Shown in pieces: positions 39,345 through 39,699 of a DNA stretch of 39,699 nt. Origin of the DNA: Dasania sp. GY-MA-18 (GTDB lineage: Bacteria > Pseudomonadota > Gammaproteobacteria > Pseudomonadales > Dasaniaceae); NCBI RefSeq assembly GCF_024734385.1, contig NZ_JANHAP010000020.1, forward strand, positions 1 through 39,699. The letters run 5' to 3'. The notes below the pieces were generated by a model, which was not told the origin of the DNA, searched no databases, and was given only the letters and a program-made list of their open reading frames with translations. Positions within the stretch are counted from its first letter, which is position 1. Each line of letters starts with the position of its first letter. The translations under genes and the position numbers were made by a program.

Positions 39345-39368
39345 AAGAAAGGCCTCCCATTTGGGAGG
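39345..39368 (-). terminator. Possible terminator next to copy D
   Basis: CCTCCC and GGGAGG form a 6-bp stem with an ATTT/AAAT loop, followed on the minus strand by CCTTTCTTG. It occupies the place expected after the tRNA-like 3' end of copy D. Confidence 0.45.
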
Positions 39369-39395
39369 ATATCGGCAATTTACTTGAGATCAATT

Positions 39396-39540
39396 TGGGC
39401 GGGGCGGAAGGATTGATCAAAATACCTTAAGGGTATTTTGACCCTACGGGCGCCTTGTAAAAGCAGGCGTTAGCATGCCCCACGAACAGAGTGAGTGCTT
39501 TGGGTATCAAACTGTGCCCTAGGCACAGTTTGTCGAACCG
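39396..39540 (-). repeat. tRNA-associated two-hairpin element, copy D
   Basis: On the minus strand it reads CGGTTCGACAAACTGTGCC, completing a perfect 11-bp hairpin (39508-39532, 25 bases); then a longer spacer, GGCGCCCGTAGGG and the second hairpin (39418-39440); then GATCAATCCTTC and CGCCCCGCCCA, which looks like an acceptor 3' strand, discriminator and CCA of a tRNA different from tRNA-Arg(ACG). The 5' part of that tRNA is not seen. It ends 32 bases before the right-hand IS terminal repeat. Confidence 0.7.
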
Positions 39541-39609
39541 TTTACGAACCAAGCCTTACGAGCAAGACGTATTGTCCCGTCCTAAAATACGTTGACGGTT
39601 TTTGATTGT

Positions 39610-39637
39610 AGCGGCTGCCTTAGGCAGCCGCTTTTTT
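39610..39637 (+). terminator. Hairpin spanning the transposase stop codon
   Basis: AGCGGCTGCC and GGCAGCCGCT pair over 10 bp with loop TTA, followed by T6 in the plus direction. The loop is the complement of the transposase TAA stop. Read in the plus direction it can stop outside transcription entering the IS. Confidence 0.75.
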
Positions 39638-39699
39638 GTGCACCTCTTCGGGGGTTCTCATCCCCAGGCTCAAGTGCGGCCTCATCGTGTTATAGATAT
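39620..39699 (-). CDS. IS3-family transposase, C-terminal fragment
   Basis: The minus-strand frame enters from the right edge and ends at 39620. The visible 25 residues read IYNTMRPHLSLGMRTPEEVH then KKAAA, which matches the C-terminus of IS3-family OrfB (YNxxRPHxSLGxxTPxEV). The catalytic residues lie outside the window. It differs from the transposase tail at the left edge. Confidence 0.8.
   Translation of the reverse strand, partial: IYNTMRPHLSLGMRTPEEVHKKAAA

Larger units (their letters stand above)
39573..39699 (-). mobile_element. Right-edge IS3-family element, partial
   Basis: The terminal-repeat-like end TGTCCCGTCCTAAAATACGT continues to TGACGG from 39573. It is followed by the end of a minus-strand transposase gene (39620). 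The rest of the element is outside the window. The IS lies beside copy D of the two-hairpin element. Confidence 0.75.

Noticed and set aside
38596-39540. CRISPR or attC reading of the two-hairpin copies
   Set aside because: Only four copies, no regular spacer and no cas genes; they are flanked by tRNA parts and lack the attC core boxes.
1-39699. Composite transposon bounded by the two IS3-like fragments
   Set aside because: The two transposase tails and terminal ends differ in sequence, and the 39 kb between them is mostly ordinary chromosome, so they are unrelated insertions.

Overview
The window looks like a chromosomal segment of a marine gammaproteobacterium. The resemblance to the Cellvibrionales, Alteromonadales and Vibrionales is an inference from family content: small conserved families typical of that group (resembling DUF3465, DUF1456, DUF2986, DUF5062 and DUF2489), an SdaA-type serine deaminase next to a marine-type shikimate-kinase homologue, an RND pump, an MCP and a GAF-EAL protein. 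No taxonomic marker such as rRNA is present. All family names come from reading the translated sequences; no database search was run.

Layout. Bases 1-127 are the right end of an IS3-family element. It abuts a short run that looks like integron gene cassettes (149 to about 2463), with two attC-like palindromes (919-987 and 1447-1517) separating an orphan gene, a lipoprotein with a TonB-C-like domain, a DUF2750-like gene and a YdeI/OmdA-like gene. No integron integrase is in the window. From 2767 to 18351 there is ordinary chromosome: GFA-family protein, EamA exporter, CPXCG zinc peptide, MCP, a large secreted serine hydrolase with accessory beta domains, an Mpo1-like protein, a DUF2938 protein behind a SoxR-box-like promoter, an alanine-dehydrogenase-fold enzyme, DUF3465, D-lactate dehydrogenase, a P-type ATPase, a LysE exporter and a GAF-EAL protein.

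From 18844 to 23005 there is a two-gene RND efflux operon without an outer-membrane channel. It is followed by nearly 1 kb of tandem REP/REPIN-like repeats of about 136 bp, interrupted by a roughly 294-bp MITE with 15-bp perfect terminal inverted repeats. The repeat units carry copies of the last codons of the adjacent lytic transglycosylase gene. From 23989 to 38568 come housekeeping and accessory genes: lytic transglycosylase, DUF2489, MaoC hydratase, a coiled-coil protein, an RNA methyltransferase, an S4 RNA-binding protein, TesB, shikimate-kinase-like, L-serine deaminase, a cyclic-nucleotide-binding protein, a hydroxyisobutyrate-dehydrogenase-like enzyme, a PhnD-like protein, three small conserved genes, a YtcJ-like amidohydrolase lipoprotein and a GlcG/HbpS protein.

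The right end (38569-39699) is the most unusual part. An intact tRNA-Arg(ACG) gene with its own strong promoter lies among four copies of a two-hairpin element. In three copies the element sits between sequences matching the two halves of a tRNA T-arm, as if it had entered the T-loop of tRNA genes or tRNA remnants. The first hairpin keeps a 25-nt length and 11-bp stem while its sequence changes almost completely, so structure rather than sequence is conserved. The window ends in a second, different IS3-family element on the minus strand.
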